Below, one piece after another: positions 63,132 through 64,000 of a DNA stretch of 64,000 nucleotides. The translations under genes were made by a program, and so were the position numbers. The notes under the pieces are model-generated. The model made no database searches, had not been told where the DNA came from, and saw only the letters and a program-made list of their open reading frames with translations. The stretch comes from Chryseobacterium sp. GVT01B. GTDB taxonomy: Bacteria > Bacteroidota > Bacteroidia > Flavobacteriales > Weeksellaceae. Within the stretch, counting starts at the first letter, position 1. Each line of letters starts with the position of its first letter. The DNA lies in the NCBI RefSeq assembly GCF_019970045.1, contig NZ_JAHXYI010000002.1, positions 186,001 through 250,000 on the forward strand, given 5' to 3'.

Positions 63132-64000
63132 CTAAAGTTCTGTTGTCCACTTTAAACATCGTCACATCAATGGCAAAAGCTTTAGGATTTACTTTCGGGC
63201 CTGCAAGGCTGATCAGTATCATCGCGATTATCGTGATAAAGAATGACCATCCCATATTGATCAGGAAAGGAATCTCGGTAATGGTATGTACTACTCCGTT
63301 CTCCAGCTTTTCATAAGTGAATGCAGTATACATCCAGGTTTCTTTTCCGAAAATTTCTACAGCAAAACTGTTGAAGAAGATCGCCAGCACAAAGCCTAAG
63401 ATAACCCCCACCAAAGCAGCTGTACCCGTTGTTCTTTTCCAGAACATCCCAAGAAGGAACATGGCAAAAACTCCAGGACTGATAAAGCCTGTATATTTCT
63501 GGATGAATGTGAAACCTCCTTCACCACCAATTCCTAAAACGTCTGTCCAGGTAAAAGCCAATGCGACCATCATCGCAATAATAATGACCCAGCGACCTGT
63601 TCTCACCATCTGGATTTCGGTAGCATCTGTTTTAAGGTATTTTTTATAGATATCTAAAGTAAAAATGGTTGAGATACTGTTTACTTTTCCAGCCAGTGAA
63701 GCTACAATTGCTGCTGTCAACGCTGCAATGGCCAATCCTTTTAATCCTACTGGTAAGAATCCTAATATTGCAGAGTATGCTCCATCTTTCACTCCATTGA
63801 ATCCAGGAAGGTGTCCTTTAGAATATAAAACATAAGCAGCGATTCCCGGAAGCATTACAATGACAGGCATGAATAGCTTCAGAAAACCGGCAAATAAAAT
63901 TCCGGTTCTTGCCGTTTTCAGATCTGCCCCCAAAGCTCTCTGGGTGATGTATTGATTACAGCCCCAATAGTTCAGGTTAACAATCCATTGCCCGGCAAAA
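63076..64000 (-). CDS. Sodium/solute symporter (vSGLT-like), partial
   Basis: The reading frame continues to the window edge: WIVNLNYWGCNQYITQRALG leads into the stretch after 63933, so ATG 63933 is internal, not the start. It is the C-terminal two-thirds of an SSS-family Na+/sugar symporter of the SglT type. About eight membrane helices are visible, with ADLKTARTGILFAGFLKL, LPGIAAYVLYSK and SPGVFAMFLLGMFWKRTTG. It probably imports a monosaccharide released by the nearby hydrolases. The 3' end lies in the tandem duplication. Confidence 0.9.
   Translation of the reverse strand, partial: FAGQWIVNLNYWGCNQYITQRALGADLKTARTGILFAGFLKLFMPVIVMLPGIAAYVLYSKGHLPGFNGVKDGAYSAILGFLPVGLKGLAIAALTAAIVASLAGKVNSISTIFTLDIYKKYLKTDATEIQMVRTGRWVIIIAMMVALAFTWTDVLGIGGEGGFTFIQKYTGFISPGVFAMFLLGMFWKRTTGTAALVGVILGFVLAIFFNSFAVEIFGKETWMYTAFTYEKLENGVVHTITEIPFLINMGWSFFITIIAMILISLAGPKVNPKAFAIDVTMFKVDNRTLVLIVLTLLLLTALYVRFW

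Overview
The window reads as chromosome of a Chryseobacterium-like member of the Flavobacteriia (Bacteroidota). The base composition is AT-rich, promoters match the Bacteroidota form TTG-N18-20-TAnnTTTG, and the gene set includes a PorQ-type type IX secretion protein, TamL, DUF2490, YegP and a GPH sugar symporter. This placement is inferred from families and motifs; no database search was run.

Layout. 1-8.5 kb: housekeeping and envelope genes (partial pyrH, porQ, cmk, a YtxH/holin-like trio, a TrmH-type methyltransferase, tamL, a SanA-like protein and a PaaE-like flavo-iron-sulfur reductase). 8.6-11.9 kb: a TlpA-like lipoprotein and a FecCD-type metal transporter (permease and ATPase) split by a GxxExxY nuclease-like gene. 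12.0-18.9 kb: a MarR-controlled fatty-acid beta-oxidation operon in fadN-fadA-fadE order, with a small four-helix-bundle (23S rRNA intervening-sequence-type) gene in each of the two internal gaps. 19-28.4 kb: small secreted and YegP proteins, an HD hydrolase, an M48 protease, a TonB receptor with a DUF2490 protein, and uvrA. 28.5-32.3 kb: methyltransferase, NAD(P)-binding protein, epoxide hydrolase and alpha/beta hydrolase. 32.3-33.5 kb: a nearly gene-free stretch with tRNA-Arg(CCT) and several hairpins. 33.5-43.5 kb: AraC- and HxlR-regulated oxidoreductases and hydrolases, with several decayed genes. 44.3-48.2 kb: galT, galK, a transaldolase-like aldolase and an AraC regulator. 49.1-64 kb: a xylan/arabinoxylan-use locus (GH67, GH43, GH10, GPH transporter, sialate-O-acetylesterase-type esterase, GH127, a NUDIX-type regulator, a GH5 lipoprotein with ricin-type domain, and a Na+/sugar symporter).

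The most unusual feature is a recurring arrangement between 10.1 and 17.1 kb. Three short single-domain genes (one GxxExxY/PD-(D/E)XK-like, two four-helix-bundle IVP-like) each fill an intergenic gap inside a co-directional operon. Each is bracketed by inverted repeats (about 60 nt imperfect; 13/14; 20/23) that would pair in the polycistronic mRNA and put the small gene in a loop. This resembles the intervening sequences of 23S rRNA, but inside protein-coding operons. Whether it is mobility, RNA processing or both cannot be decided from one sequence.

Other points: a promoter-operator motif shared by two genes at the same spacing next to an AraC gene; mirrored divergent promoters on two TTGTACAA palindromes (HxlR); two near-perfect palindromes at the MarR promoter; two tiny ORFs chained by ATGA overlaps into uvrA; a one-base frameshift in an A7 run of a dehalogenase-like gene; and a 279-bp-offset tandem duplication between the GH5 and symporter genes.
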